From Flavobacterium sp. CG_23.5 (GTDB lineage Bacteria; Bacteroidota; Bacteroidia; Flavobacteriales; Flavobacteriaceae), in the NCBI RefSeq assembly GCF_017875765.1, contig NZ_JAGGNA010000001.1, forward strand, positions 2,135,001 through 2,199,000: 64,000 bases of DNA, in the 5' to 3' direction. The notes beneath the pieces are model-generated. The model saw nothing but the letters and a program-made list of their open reading frames with translations, was not told where the DNA came from and searched no databases. The position numbers were made by a program, and so were the translations under genes. Below are positions 55,970-64,000 of the stretch, one piece after another. The stretch's first letter is position 1. The number at the start of each line of letters is the position of its first letter.

Positions 55970-56842
55970 ATGGGTTCTCAGGAAATTATAAAAATTGAAG
56001 ATGACTTTACCCTAATTCGTTTTCAGAATGATAGCACTGAAGCCTTTCAAGCCCAACGCGAAGTAAGCAGCGGATTGATTCAGTTTCATTTTGGATTGAA
56101 AGGAAATGCAAAATTCATCTTCAATCAAGGGAATTACGCTTTGGAACTAAAAGAAGAAAAATCGTTGCTTTTATACAATCCTCAGAAAGAATTACCTTTA
56201 AATCTGGAATTAGCGCCTAATTCTTGGGTAATTTCCGTTATTATTTCCATCAAAAAATTTCACGCCTTATTTTCGACAGAAGCCGATTATATCACCTTTT
56301 TAAGTGCAGACAACAAGGATAAAAAATATTACAACGAGGGAAATATTAGCCCGTCGATGGCTATTGTTTTATCTCAATTGTTTCATTACAGCCTGCATCC
56401 GTCGATAAAAAACCTCTATTACAAAGGAAAAGGATACGAATTATTGAGTTTGTATTTCAACCGAACCGAAGATCCAAATGCAGAACAATGTCCGTTTTTA
56501 ATAGATGAAGACAATGTAATGAAGATTAAAAAAGCCAAAGAAATCATCATTGCCAATATGGCCGAACCACCCGGATTACAGGAATTGGCTGATGAAATCG
56601 GTTTGAATCTAAAGAAACTGAAAATGGGTTTCAAACAAATTTATGGCGATACCGTTTATGGTTTTCTGTTTGATTACAAAATGGATTTTGCCCGAAAATT
56701 ACTGGATAGCGGTTCTTATAATGTAAATGAAGTGGGATTGAAAATTGGATATAGCACCGGAAGTCATTTTATTGCTGCATTCAAAAAGAAATTTGCCACC
56801 ACGCCAAAGAAATATTTAATGTCCATTAATCCAAATATGTAG
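55970..56842 (+). CDS. AraC-family transcriptional regulator divergent from hemA
   Basis: The 290-residue protein has a cupin-like sensor half (about 1-160) and a C-terminal AraC double helix-turn-helix (about 190-288; LQELADEIGLNLKKLKMGFKQ and a second helix pair ending ATTPKKYL). It lies divergent to hemA and just ahead of hemH, so it probably controls heme or iron genes. Its ligand is unknown; pyochelin-type PchR regulators are similar in layout and bind iron-siderophores, a possibility worth testing. Cytosolic. Confidence 0.85.
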   Translation: MGSQEIIKIEDDFTLIRFQNDSTEAFQAQREVSSGLIQFHFGLKGNAKFIFNQGNYALELKEEKSLLLYNPQKELPLNLELAPNSWVISVIISIKKFHALFSTEADYITFLSADNKDKKYYNEGNISPSMAIVLSQLFHYSLHPSIKNLYYKGKGYELLSLYFNRTEDPNAEQCPFLIDEDNVMKIKKAKEIIIANMAEPPGLQELADEIGLNLKKLKMGFKQIYGDTVYGFLFDYKMDFARKLLDSGSYNVNEVGLKIGYSTGSHFIAAFKKKFATTPKKYLMSINPNM

Positions 56843-56945
56843 ATTGGTATTGATTTCTTATATTAAACAATAAATAAAAAATAGTTAACCGCAATTTATC
56901 AAAAAGTAAGTTTGATTACTTTTATAGCAATAAAAAAAAAGCAAC

Positions 56946-58007
56946 ATGAAAGGTGTATTATTAGTCAATTTAGGTTCCCCGGAAAGTCCAACTCCAAAAG
57001 ATGTAAAACCTTATTTAGATGAATTTTTAATGGACAAATACGTAATTGACGTTCCGTTTTTGTTGAGAGCATTGTTAGTTCGCGGAATTATTTTGCAAAC
57101 CAGACCTAAAAAATCAGCTGCGGCTTACGCCAAAATATGGTGGGACGAAGGTTCACCACTTGTCGTTATATCAAAAAGAATGCACGCAAAAGTGAAACAA
57201 CTCGTTGACGTTCCTGTTTCATTGGCCATGCGTTATGGAAATCCATCTCTATTATCTGGTTTACAAGAACTGCATGATAAAGGCGTGAATGAAGTGATGC
57301 TTTTTCCCTTGTATCCTCAACATGCGATGGCGTCTACAACTACCATTTTAGAACTAGCTGAAGAACACCGCAAAAAGTATTTCCCAGAAATGAAATTCAC
57401 GATTGTTCCTGCATTTTACAACAAACCGGATTATTTAAAAAACCTTGCTGATTCTATAAAAAGTCATTTGGAAGGTTATGATTACGACCATTTATTATTC
57501 TCCTACCACGGAATTCCGGAGCGACACATTCGTAAAACGGATATCACCAAATCACATTGTAAAATTGATGGTTCTTGTTGCAACACGCCCTCACCAGCGC
57601 ATGAATTTTGCTACCGTCACCAATGTTACGAAACGACCAAACAAGTTGTAAAACTATTGGGAATACCCGAAGGAAAATACAGTCAGACATTTCAATCCCG
57701 ATTGGCAGGAGACAAATGGCTTACGCCTTACACGGATGTTGAAGTGAATAAAATGCCTGAAAAGGGAATTAAAAAATTGGCAGTTGTAACACCGGCTTTT
57801 GTTTCGGATTGTTTAGAGACATTAGAAGAAATTGCCATGGAAGCCAATCACGAATTTAAAGTTCATGGAGGCGAAGAATTTCTAGCCATTCCATGTTTAA
57901 ATGATGGTGATGATTGGTGCAAAACCGTAAGTAATTGGATTAACGATTGGGCTCTGCCATTAGACTCAAAAGAAGAAGCGATTGGTTCTAAAAAAGCAAA
58001 CGCTTAA
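56946..58007 (+). CDS. hemH: Ferrochelatase
   Basis: The 353-residue protein inserts Fe2+ into protoporphyrin IX. Catalytic His188 sits in LFSYHGIPERHIRKTD, with a cysteine-rich central segment (CKIDGSCCNTPSPAHEFCYRHQCYE) that may bind an Fe-S cluster or zinc, which many ferrochelatases lack. It is followed at once by the MATE gene (TAA then ATG), so both are co-transcribed. Cytosolic, membrane-associated. Confidence 0.95.
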   Translation: MKGVLLVNLGSPESPTPKDVKPYLDEFLMDKYVIDVPFLLRALLVRGIILQTRPKKSAAAYAKIWWDEGSPLVVISKRMHAKVKQLVDVPVSLAMRYGNPSLLSGLQELHDKGVNEVMLFPLYPQHAMASTTTILELAEEHRKKYFPEMKFTIVPAFYNKPDYLKNLADSIKSHLEGYDYDHLLFSYHGIPERHIRKTDITKSHCKIDGSCCNTPSPAHEFCYRHQCYETTKQVVKLLGIPEGKYSQTFQSRLAGDKWLTPYTDVEVNKMPEKGIKKLAVVTPAFVSDCLETLEEIAMEANHEFKVHGGEEFLAIPCLNDGDDWCKTVSNWINDWALPLDSKEEAIGSKKANA

Positions 58008-59363
58008 ATGAATGTTTCTGCCGAAGAATTAGGAACACAAGACATCAAAAAACTCTTGATAAAACAAGCGGTTCCGTCTTCTATTGGCATTTTATTTATG
58101 TCGGTTAATATTCTGGTGGACACTATATTTGTTGGGCAATGGATTGGTTCCTTAGCAATCGCTGCGGTAACGGTTGTTCTGCCTATTACCTTTTTGATTT
58201 CTTCTTTAGGAATGGCGATTGGAGTAGGTGGCGGCTCTGTACTTTCGCGAGCTTTGGGCGCTAAAAATAGCGAAAAAGCAATAGACACTTTTGCCAATCA
58301 AATCATGATGACTTTTTTATTGTCGTTTGTTTTTGTCGTGTTTGGCCTTTTCTTTAGTACTGAAATGTTGGTGCTTTTTGGCGCAAAAGGAGCCATCATG
58401 AAACCTGCAAGAGAATTCTTTTTTCCCATCATCATTTCAGTACCTTTTTTGGCGCTTTGTATGATGGGAAACAATATTATCAGGGCCGAAGGCAAAGCGA
58501 AATTTGCTATGATTGCCATGATTATTCCCGCTTTTGCAAATATTGCCTTAGATATTGTTTTTATAAAATTCATGAATTTGGGAATGTTTGGGTCGGCAAT
58601 GGCTTCGGCAATTTCTTATTTCATGTGTTTTCTTTTTGTGCTTTGGTTTTTTGTCTTTAAAAGTGAACTGACACTAAGAGCGAGACATTTTAAGTTTAAA
58701 ATGCCAATTATAAAGGAAATCACTGAATTGAGCATTGTCACTTTTTCGAGGCAGGGCGTCGTGAGTATTTTAGCCATTATCCTGAATCATACTTTATATA
58801 CGTATGGAGGCGAACATTCGGTGGCTATTTATGGAATTATCAGTCGGATGTTGATGTTTGCTTTGTTTCCAATTCTGGGAATTACCCAGGGTTTTCTGCC
58901 CATTGCTGGCTTTAATTATGGCGCCGGAAATTATGAACGAGTTAAAGAAACGGTACAGCTTTCGATAAAATACTCCGCGCTTTTAGCTACATTAATTTTC
59001 ATCGTTATTTTAGTTTTTGCTAAACCTATAGTTGCGATTTTTACTATTGACCCAGAAGTAATTGCAGAAACACCTGATGCACTTCGTTGGGTTTTTGCTG
59101 CTTCTCCAATTATTGCCGTTCAGTTAATTGGTGCAGCCTACTTTCAAGCCGCCGGAAAAGCAAAAAAAGCATTGCTTTTGACCTTAAGTAAGCAAGGATT
59201 TTTCCTGATTCCACTAGTGCTGATACTACCAAATTTTTTAGGTATTTTTGGAGTATGGATTGCATTCCCCATAGCCGATGTTTTGTCAACAATATTAACT
59301 GGCTATTATCTAAAAAAAGAAATGAATATAAAATTGATTAAAACTACCGATGGAATATTATAA
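58008..59363 (+). CDS. MATE-family multidrug/metabolite efflux transporter
   Basis: The 451-residue protein has about twelve membrane helices in two bundles, matching MATE transporters of the NorM/DinF type (start NVSAEELGTQDIKKLLIKQ; loops LGAKNSEKAIDTF and GFNYGAGNYERV). MATE pumps use Na+ or H+ to export cationic compounds. The gene sits between hemH and hemJ and starts directly after hemH, so export of porphyrin or a heme-related compound is conceivable but not shown. It overlaps hemJ by 14 bases. Confidence 0.88.
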   Translation: MNVSAEELGTQDIKKLLIKQAVPSSIGILFMSVNILVDTIFVGQWIGSLAIAAVTVVLPITFLISSLGMAIGVGGGSVLSRALGAKNSEKAIDTFANQIMMTFLLSFVFVVFGLFFSTEMLVLFGAKGAIMKPAREFFFPIIISVPFLALCMMGNNIIRAEGKAKFAMIAMIIPAFANIALDIVFIKFMNLGMFGSAMASAISYFMCFLFVLWFFVFKSELTLRARHFKFKMPIIKEITELSIVTFSRQGVVSILAIILNHTLYTYGGEHSVAIYGIISRMLMFALFPILGITQGFLPIAGFNYGAGNYERVKETVQLSIKYSALLATLIFIVILVFAKPIVAIFTIDPEVIAETPDALRWVFAASPIIAVQLIGAAYFQAAGKAKKALLLTLSKQGFFLIPLVLILPNFLGIFGVWIAFPIADVLSTILTGYYLKKEMNIKLIKTTDGIL

Positions 59364-59898
59364 TTACCTTAAATCTCTACACCTCATCTTTGTTATTACT
59401 TGGTTTGCCGGGTTATTTTATATTGTTCGCTTGTTTGTTTATCAAATTGAAGCTGCACAAAAACCATCTCCGGAGAAAGAAATTTTGCAAAAGCAGTACA
59501 AAATAATGACGTATCGTCTATGGTATATTATCACTTGGCCATCGGCAATTTTAGCAAGTATATTTGCTTTTTGGATGTTGTTATTTACTGATTTAGGGCA
59601 AGCTTGGTTAAAAATGCCTTGGATGCACGTGAAACTTGGCTTTGTATTTGTTCTGTATTTATATCATGGAAAATGCCAACAAATATTCAAACAATTGCAA
59701 AATGATGAAGTGAAATACACGACAAATTTTATGCGTTTGTGGAATGAAGGAGCCACAATTATACTTTTTGCAGTGGTGTTTTTGGTGATTTTAAAAAATG
59801 CTGTAAACTGGATTTATGGAGTAGTTGGAATTTTTCTTTTTTCGATTCTAATTATGCTCGGATTTAAATTTTATAAACGCATTCGAGAAAAAAAATAG
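59350..59898 (+). CDS. hemJ: HemJ-type protoporphyrinogen IX oxidase
   Basis: The 182-residue protein has four predicted membrane helices and the HemJ (UPF0093) start KSLHLIFVITWFAGLFYIVRLF, with conserved His/Arg pairs, and KIMTYRLWYIITWPSAILAS. HemJ oxidises protoporphyrinogen IX to protoporphyrin IX in the inner membrane, the step before hemH. No hemG or hemY is present in the window, so HemJ fills this step. It overlaps the end of the MATE gene by 14 bases and is probably the last gene of that unit. Confidence 0.9.
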   Translation: MEYYNYLKSLHLIFVITWFAGLFYIVRLFVYQIEAAQKPSPEKEILQKQYKIMTYRLWYIITWPSAILASIFAFWMLLFTDLGQAWLKMPWMHVKLGFVFVLYLYHGKCQQIFKQLQNDEVKYTTNFMRLWNEGATIILFAVVFLVILKNAVNWIYGVVGIFLFSILIMLGFKFYKRIREKK

Positions 59899-59902
59899 TT
59901 AT

Positions 59903-59953
59903 CAGTCGCAGTCGCAGCTTCCAATCTGTAACTGACTACTGAGACGGAGACTG
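59903..59953. repeat. Imperfect palindromic repeat before the kinase gene
   Basis: CAGTCGCAGTCGCAG (59903-59917) pairs with CTGAGACGGAGACTG (59939-59953) in 11 of 15 positions. It is related to the CAGT/ACTG palindrome at 51549. Confidence 0.5.
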
Positions 59954-59966
59954 TAAACTAAAAAAA

Positions 59967-61439
59967 ATGCTAGAGAACTTTAAAATGTCGATGCTTTCCT
60001 TACGAATCAGGATTTTCCTTTCCATGATTGTATTGATTATTATGGCGTCCGTTTTATTAGCTTCAATTTCGATTATACAATTTAAAAACGAAGCCAAAGA
60101 ATACCACCAAGAACGCTTAGAAAAAAAAGAAGATGCGATAAAAGAACACATCAATTACGTGCTTTCTACCACAACGTATCCTTTGAAAACGGAAAACTTA
60201 GGATTAATTTTTAAAGATAAAATCCACGAACTAGCGCAAATTCATGGTATTGAAATCAATATTTACAGTCTCGACGGAAAACTGTTGAAATCCTCTAAGG
60301 AATCTTTTTCAGTAGATAAAGTGTCGCCTCCCGTCCCAAAATATATTCTGAAATTAGTTCGGTCTTCCATTGAAAAAAGATATGTTGACATTAAAACTAT
60401 AGATGGAATAAAGAATCGATCGTCTTACAGCCAGATAAAAGATGATAAATTCAAACCTCTCGGGGTTTTGAATTTGCCTTATGTGGAAGATAATGGTTTT
60501 TACGAAAATGAATTAAACAGTTTCCTGATTCGCTTAGGCCAAGTGTATTCCTTTATGTTAATTGTGGCTTTTGCTTTGGCTTATTTTCTTTCGACTTATA
60601 TCACTAAATCTTTGAAAACGATTTCAGACAAGTTGAGCGAAACCAGTTTGAATCAAAAAAACGAAAAAATTGTATTAGAAGCCAGCAGCAAAGAAATAAA
60701 TCTGTTGATAGAAGCATACAACGGAATGGTAGATAAACTGGAAAAAAGCGCTGTAAAACTAGCGCAAAGCGAACGTGAAGAGGCTTGGCGCGAAATGGCA
60801 AAACAAGTCGCCCATGAGATCAAGAATCCGCTGACGCCAATGCGATTGACGGTGCAAAGTTTTCAAAGAAAATTTGACCCAAATGATACCGATATAAAGC
60901 AGAAAATGAAAGATTACTCGGAGACGTTAATCCAACAAATTGATACGATGAGTGCCGTTGCGTCAGCTTTTTCTAATTTTGCTTCCATGCCGGCACAACA
61001 GAATGAAACATTGAACGTCGTTAATGTAGTTGATTTGGCATTGGATATTTTCAACGAAGAGTATATTGTTTTTAAAAGCGATTCGCCTGAAATTATTTCT
61101 AAAATAGACCGAACCCAACTCATTCGAATCATTACCAATTTAGTTAAAAATGCCATTCAAGCTATTCCTGAAAATCAACAAAACAAAGCAATACTTGTTA
61201 CCATACAAAAAGAGCTGAACAACGTCTTGATTACCGTTGCGGATAACGGAATCGGGATTCAACCGGAAGATATCAGTCGCATATTCGAACCAAAATTCAC
61301 CACTAAAAGCAGCGGAATGGGTCTTGGTCTCGGTATTATTAAAAACATTATCGAAAATTATAAAGGAACGATTACCTTTGAAACTGAATTTGGAAAAGGG
61401 ACTACTTTTACAGTTTCCCTTCCAATAATTAACTCCTAA
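59967..61439 (+). CDS. Membrane histidine kinase with HAMP domain (NtrY-like)
   Basis: The 490-residue protein has two membrane helices (about 12-33 and 190-212) around a periplasmic sensor of about 155 residues. HAMP (about 212-265), a HisKA domain with His283 in VAHEIKNPLTPMRL and an ATPase domain with NLVKNAIQAIP, DNGIGI and GMGLGLGI follow. It is a complete sensor kinase. No response regulator is adjacent, so its partner is elsewhere. Neighbouring genes (heme, crotonase) do not show the signal. Confidence 0.92.
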   Translation: MLENFKMSMLSLRIRIFLSMIVLIIMASVLLASISIIQFKNEAKEYHQERLEKKEDAIKEHINYVLSTTTYPLKTENLGLIFKDKIHELAQIHGIEINIYSLDGKLLKSSKESFSVDKVSPPVPKYILKLVRSSIEKRYVDIKTIDGIKNRSSYSQIKDDKFKPLGVLNLPYVEDNGFYENELNSFLIRLGQVYSFMLIVAFALAYFLSTYITKSLKTISDKLSETSLNQKNEKIVLEASSKEINLLIEAYNGMVDKLEKSAVKLAQSEREEAWREMAKQVAHEIKNPLTPMRLTVQSFQRKFDPNDTDIKQKMKDYSETLIQQIDTMSAVASAFSNFASMPAQQNETLNVVNVVDLALDIFNEEYIVFKSDSPEIISKIDRTQLIRIITNLVKNAIQAIPENQQNKAILVTIQKELNNVLITVADNGIGIQPEDISRIFEPKFTTKSSGMGLGLGIIKNIIENYKGTITFETEFGKGTTFTVSLPIINS

Positions 61440-61450
61440 AAATCATAATT

Positions 61451-62233
61451 ATGAACTACGAAAATATCTTAATTGCAACCGAAAATAATATTGCAACGGT
61501 TACCATCAATCGTCCTTCAAAACTAAATGCCTTAAATGCAAGCACTATTTCTGACTTGCATAAAGCCTTTAAAACATTAGGGAAAAACAATGAAATTCGT
61601 GTTATTATATTAACTGGTAGTGGTGAAAAAGCTTTTGTTGCCGGAGCAGATATCTCAGAATTTGCCAATTATTCTATCGAAGAAGGGATGCAATTAGCTG
61701 CTGAAGGGCAAGAAAAATTATTTGATTATATAGAAAATCTAAAAACTCCCGTAATCGCAGCTATTAATGGTTTCGCTCTTGGTGGCGGTTTAGAATTAGC
61801 GATGTCATGTCATTTCAGAGTTGCTTCTGATAATGCTAAAATGGGACTTCCGGAAGTTTCACTGGGATTGATTCCCGGTTATGGAGGGACACAACGTTTA
61901 CCTCAACTTATTGGTAAAGGTCGTGCAATGGAAATGATTATGACCGCAGGAATGATATCTGCCGAAGATGGATACCGAACTGGCTTGGTAAATCAGGTGG
62001 TGCCGCAAGCAGAACTTTTGGAATTTTGTATAGGTATTGCACAAAAAATAATGAAAAACTCCCCTTACGCTATTGGCAAAGCCATAAAAGCAGTCAATGC
62101 CAACTTCAAAGAAGGTAAAAACGGATTTGAAACGGAAATAAAAGCTTTTGGAAAATGTTTTGGAACTGAAGATTTTAAGGAAGGGACAACTGCCTTTTTA
62201 GAAAAAAGAAAAGCGGTATTTACTGGGAAATAG
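61451..62233 (+). CDS. Enoyl-CoA hydratase (crotonase family)
   Basis: The 260-residue protein has the crotonase fold, with the oxyanion-hole segments GADISEF and NGFALGGGLELAMSC and the second catalytic Glu in GLPEVSLGLIPGYGG. It adds water to trans-2-enoyl-CoA in fatty acid or branched-chain breakdown; exact substrate unclear (FadB- and PaaF-like features). It begins 11 bases after the kinase stop, so it might be co-transcribed, and is closed by a hairpin terminator. Cytosolic hexamer by family. Confidence 0.93.
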   Translation: MNYENILIATENNIATVTINRPSKLNALNASTISDLHKAFKTLGKNNEIRVIILTGSGEKAFVAGADISEFANYSIEEGMQLAAEGQEKLFDYIENLKTPVIAAINGFALGGGLELAMSCHFRVASDNAKMGLPEVSLGLIPGYGGTQRLPQLIGKGRAMEMIMTAGMISAEDGYRTGLVNQVVPQAELLEFCIGIAQKIMKNSPYAIGKAIKAVNANFKEGKNGFETEIKAFGKCFGTEDFKEGTTAFLEKRKAVFTGK

Positions 62234-62261
62234 TTTTTAATATGGTACTATGTTTTTTATA

Positions 62262-62316
62262 AATATCTTTTTATTACACCATTATTACCGTGTAATAAAA
62301 GGATATTGTTTTTTGG
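62262..62316 (+). terminator. Intrinsic terminator after enoyl-CoA hydratase
   Basis: Long stem AATATCtTTTTATTACAC / GTGTAATAAAAgGATATT with a ten-base loop and a T-run (GTTTTTTGG). Confidence 0.85.
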
Positions 62317-62394
62317 AACAATCCCAAAAAAACTGAATCGAATTCTAAAACAATTTTTTTTCTTGCATTAATGGATTCTTTGGACAACAAACCC

Positions 62395-62402
62395 TAATTT
62401 TG
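62395..62402 (+). promoter_or_regulatory. -7 promoter element for the 133-residue protein gene
   Basis: TAATTTTG matches TAnnTTTG, 32 bases before ATG 62435. No -33 at the standard distance. Confidence 0.45.
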
Positions 62403-62434
62403 CGAGCTAGTTTCAAATTTTAATTTTAAAAAAC

Positions 62435-62836
62435 ATGTCCTACCAACCCGTATTTGCCCTTTTTTGGGAAAGTGTAAAACAAAGTATTCAAGATGGAACC
62501 TACGCAAAGCTAACTTTGGCAAAGACCATAGGCGATACTGAATTAAAAAACATCTATGTTCGTCCCGTTTTACTCGAGAATGATGTGTTTGCGCTTTCGG
62601 TTACGGCACGTTCCAAAACAGAAGAAATAGAATCATTTCATACATTGGATGAAACCTTTATGGTATTGGCTCCGTTTATGAATAAACCTTTTTTAACGGC
62701 ACTTTTATTTACGACTGAGAACGATATTACTTTTAAACTTAATAAGAAAAGAGTCGCAAGTATCATTGAACAAGCTCCCACGTTTAAAAACGCGTCGGAT
62801 GTAATTATAGAAATGAAAGCGAAGGGAATCATATAA
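62435..62836 (+). CDS. Small conserved-looking protein of unknown function
   Basis: The 133-residue protein has no signal peptide or membrane helix and mixed alpha/beta content. Phrases such as QSIQDGTYAKLTLAK, KNIYVRPV and LLFTTENDITFKLNKK recall, from memory only, the N-terminal domain of larger SAM-dependent methyltransferases in Bacteroidota; a stand-alone version would lack the methyltransferase half. I cannot confirm this. It is a single-gene unit with its own -7 box, with no other cue to its job. Confidence 0.65.
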   Translation: MSYQPVFALFWESVKQSIQDGTYAKLTLAKTIGDTELKNIYVRPVLLENDVFALSVTARSKTEEIESFHTLDETFMVLAPFMNKPFLTALLFTTENDITFKLNKKRVASIIEQAPTFKNASDVIIEMKAKGII

Positions 62837-62931
62837 AAATGCAACTAATGTATCTATTCGATGCATTAGTAAAGCATGATGTTTGTAGCGCTGTTAACCA
62901 AATTAAGACTGTCTCGTTCTGATAAATCAAA

Positions 62932-64000
62932 TCAGCACGCCTCTTTCTTCCCATTCACAAAATACATTTTCATCATACCCCTGTTTTTTACTTCAATTTC
63001 ACCACGATAATCACAGTCAAAACTATCTCTGATGAGTTCAAAGGTATTTTCAGCGATATTAATTTTTCCAGGTTCAGAACAGGATTCCATGCGAGAAGCA
63101 ATGTTCACGGTATCGCCCCAAATGTCGTAGGCAAATTTCTTAGTTCCTACAACTCCAGCAACCACTGGTCCAGAATTAATACCGATACGGATTTCAAAAC
63201 GGGTTTCATTTTGTGGATTATGCTTTAATGATTTGTGTACAAAAGCGGCGATTTCAAAAGCGGCCGACACCATTTTATGGGCGTGGTCTGCTGTAGGAAA
63301 CGGTAATCCGCCAGCACACATATAGCTATCGCCTACGGTTTTGATTTTTTCCAATCCATATTTTTCCATAATGGTATCAAACATAGAAAAATAGTAATCC
63401 ACGCTTTCTACCAACTTCTCAGGAGATAAATAATTGGCGTATTCCGTAAATCCTTTGAAATCTGTAAACAATACTGTAACCGATTCGAACCGTTTTGCGG
63501 CCACTTTACCATTTTGTTTTAGCTCTTGAGCAGTTTCCTCAGGAAGAATATTGAGTAGTAAATTGTCTGAACGGTTTTTTTCTTCTTCAATTATAATGTT
63601 GGTTCTTTTAATGAATTTATAGCGTCTGTACAATCCGATTGCCAATAAGAAAATAAGGAAAAAAGAGAAAACTGTGGCATAAATAAGATTGCGCTGGCGT
63701 TTGGCTTTTAGATGCTGAATTTCTTTGTCTTTTTTGAGTAAATCAACCTGAACTTGTTTTTGATTAACTTCATAATTAGTCCGTAAATCAGCCATTTGTT
63801 CCACTGATTTGAGATTGGTGACACTGTCGCGATAAGAGATGTGGTTCTTGTAATATTTTAAAGATTCTGCTGAATTTCCGGCTTTTTCATAGAGTTGGGA
63901 CAGTTTTAGATTGGACGTACTAGCTTGGTCTTTCAAACCATATTTTTGGGCTAGTTCCAAACTTCGGTTGGCATAATTCAACGCTTTTGTCCAATCATTT
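62932..64000 (-). CDS. TPR / class III adenylate-guanylate cyclase protein, 5' truncated
   Basis: The frame is open to the window end, so the N-terminus is missing. The visible part ends a tetratricopeptide repeat region (ALNYANRSLELAQKYG and a second TPR), then a coiled coil, one membrane helix (about 100-120 from the first visible residue) and a class III cyclase domain. The cyclase has VTVLFTDFKGFTEYA (metal Asp), KTVGDSYMCAGGLP (second metal Asp) and YDIWGDTVNIASRMES. It should make a cyclic nucleotide from ATP or GTP in the cytosol. The TPR part may sense or bind a partner. Neighbours give no cue. Confidence 0.88.
   Translation of the reverse strand, partial: NDWTKALNYANRSLELAQKYGLKDQASTSNLKLSQLYEKAGNSAESLKYYKNHISYRDSVTNLKSVEQMADLRTNYEVNQKQVQVDLLKKDKEIQHLKAKRQRNLIYATVFSFFLIFLLAIGLYRRYKFIKRTNIIIEEEKNRSDNLLLNILPEETAQELKQNGKVAAKRFESVTVLFTDFKGFTEYANYLSPEKLVESVDYYFSMFDTIMEKYGLEKIKTVGDSYMCAGGLPFPTADHAHKMVSAAFEIAAFVHKSLKHNPQNETRFEIRIGINSGPVVAGVVGTKKFAYDIWGDTVNIASRMESCSEPGKINIAENTFELIRDSFDCDYRGEIEVKNRGMMKMYFVNGKKEAC

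Overview
The window looks like chromosome of a Flavobacterium or close relative (phylum Bacteroidota). The DNA is AT-rich. Promoters follow the Bacteroidota pattern (TTG or TTTG, about 18-21 bases, then TAnnTTTG). Marker genes include gldH beside ricT, two secreted peptidases (one with a clear, one with a likely T9SS sorting domain), flavobacterial M13 and S9 peptidases, BrxA bacilliredoxin and a lycopene cyclase. I see no rRNA, tRNA, CRISPR array, prophage or complete insertion sequence. Both window ends cut through genes.

Layout. 1-7.6 kb (+): the end of a GNAT/nitrilase-type amidohydrolase, a small zinc-ribbon protein, an M28 membrane peptidase, an SDR protein, an EamA transporter and an S9 peptidase. 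7.7-12.0 kb (-): two tandem M13 metallopeptidases. 12.1-15.5 kb (+): an SCO protein, then a feoA-feoB-small Cys-rich membrane protein operon under a clear Fur-box promoter. 15.5-22.2 kb (+): a TonB-dependent receptor, then a YfiR-like protein and a kinase-less PAS protein. The non-coding DNA in front of the receptor and in front of yfiR is homologous. 22.2-26.2 kb: an exported protein, a DtxR/MntR repressor, an Nramp transporter fused to a UspA domain, and a divergent outer-membrane barrel gene across a candidate MntR operator. 26.2-30.1 kb: an orphan lycopene cyclase, BrxA, and a second kinase-less PAS protein.

30.3-43.1 kb (+): TrhO tRNA hydroxylase with an extra C-terminal domain, ricT-gldH-PBP1A, a two-subunit 3-oxoacid CoA-transferase, and two tandem M4 metallopeptidases. 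43.1-47.9 kb (-): a degenerate inverted-repeat element, an SpmA/SpmB-type membrane protein, an AT-rich CoiA-like nuclease/coiled-coil gene, a PolB-like 3'-5' exonuclease and an Ogt methyltransferase. 48.1-59.9 kb is a heme locus: cytochrome c, hemB, hemF, hemE, hemD, hemC and hemA on the minus strand; a divergent AraC regulator, hemH, a MATE pump and hemJ on the plus strand. Only hemL is missing for the route from glutamyl-tRNA to heme. 59.9-64 kb: a histidine kinase, an enoyl-CoA hydratase, a small unknown protein and a truncated TPR/adenylate cyclase.

The physiological thread is metal and heme handling (Feo, MntR/Nramp, heme synthesis, cytochrome c, SCO) plus secretion, gliding and extracellular proteolysis. 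The best candidate for something under-described is a family of about 75-100 base intergenic elements, three copies here. They keep a fixed framework and a one-base bulge, while the paired stem changes sequence completely and stays paired, as expected for a structured RNA or a structured mobile repeat. Also notable are the shared leader of the TonB receptor and the yfiR gene, and the nuclease gene next to the exonuclease.
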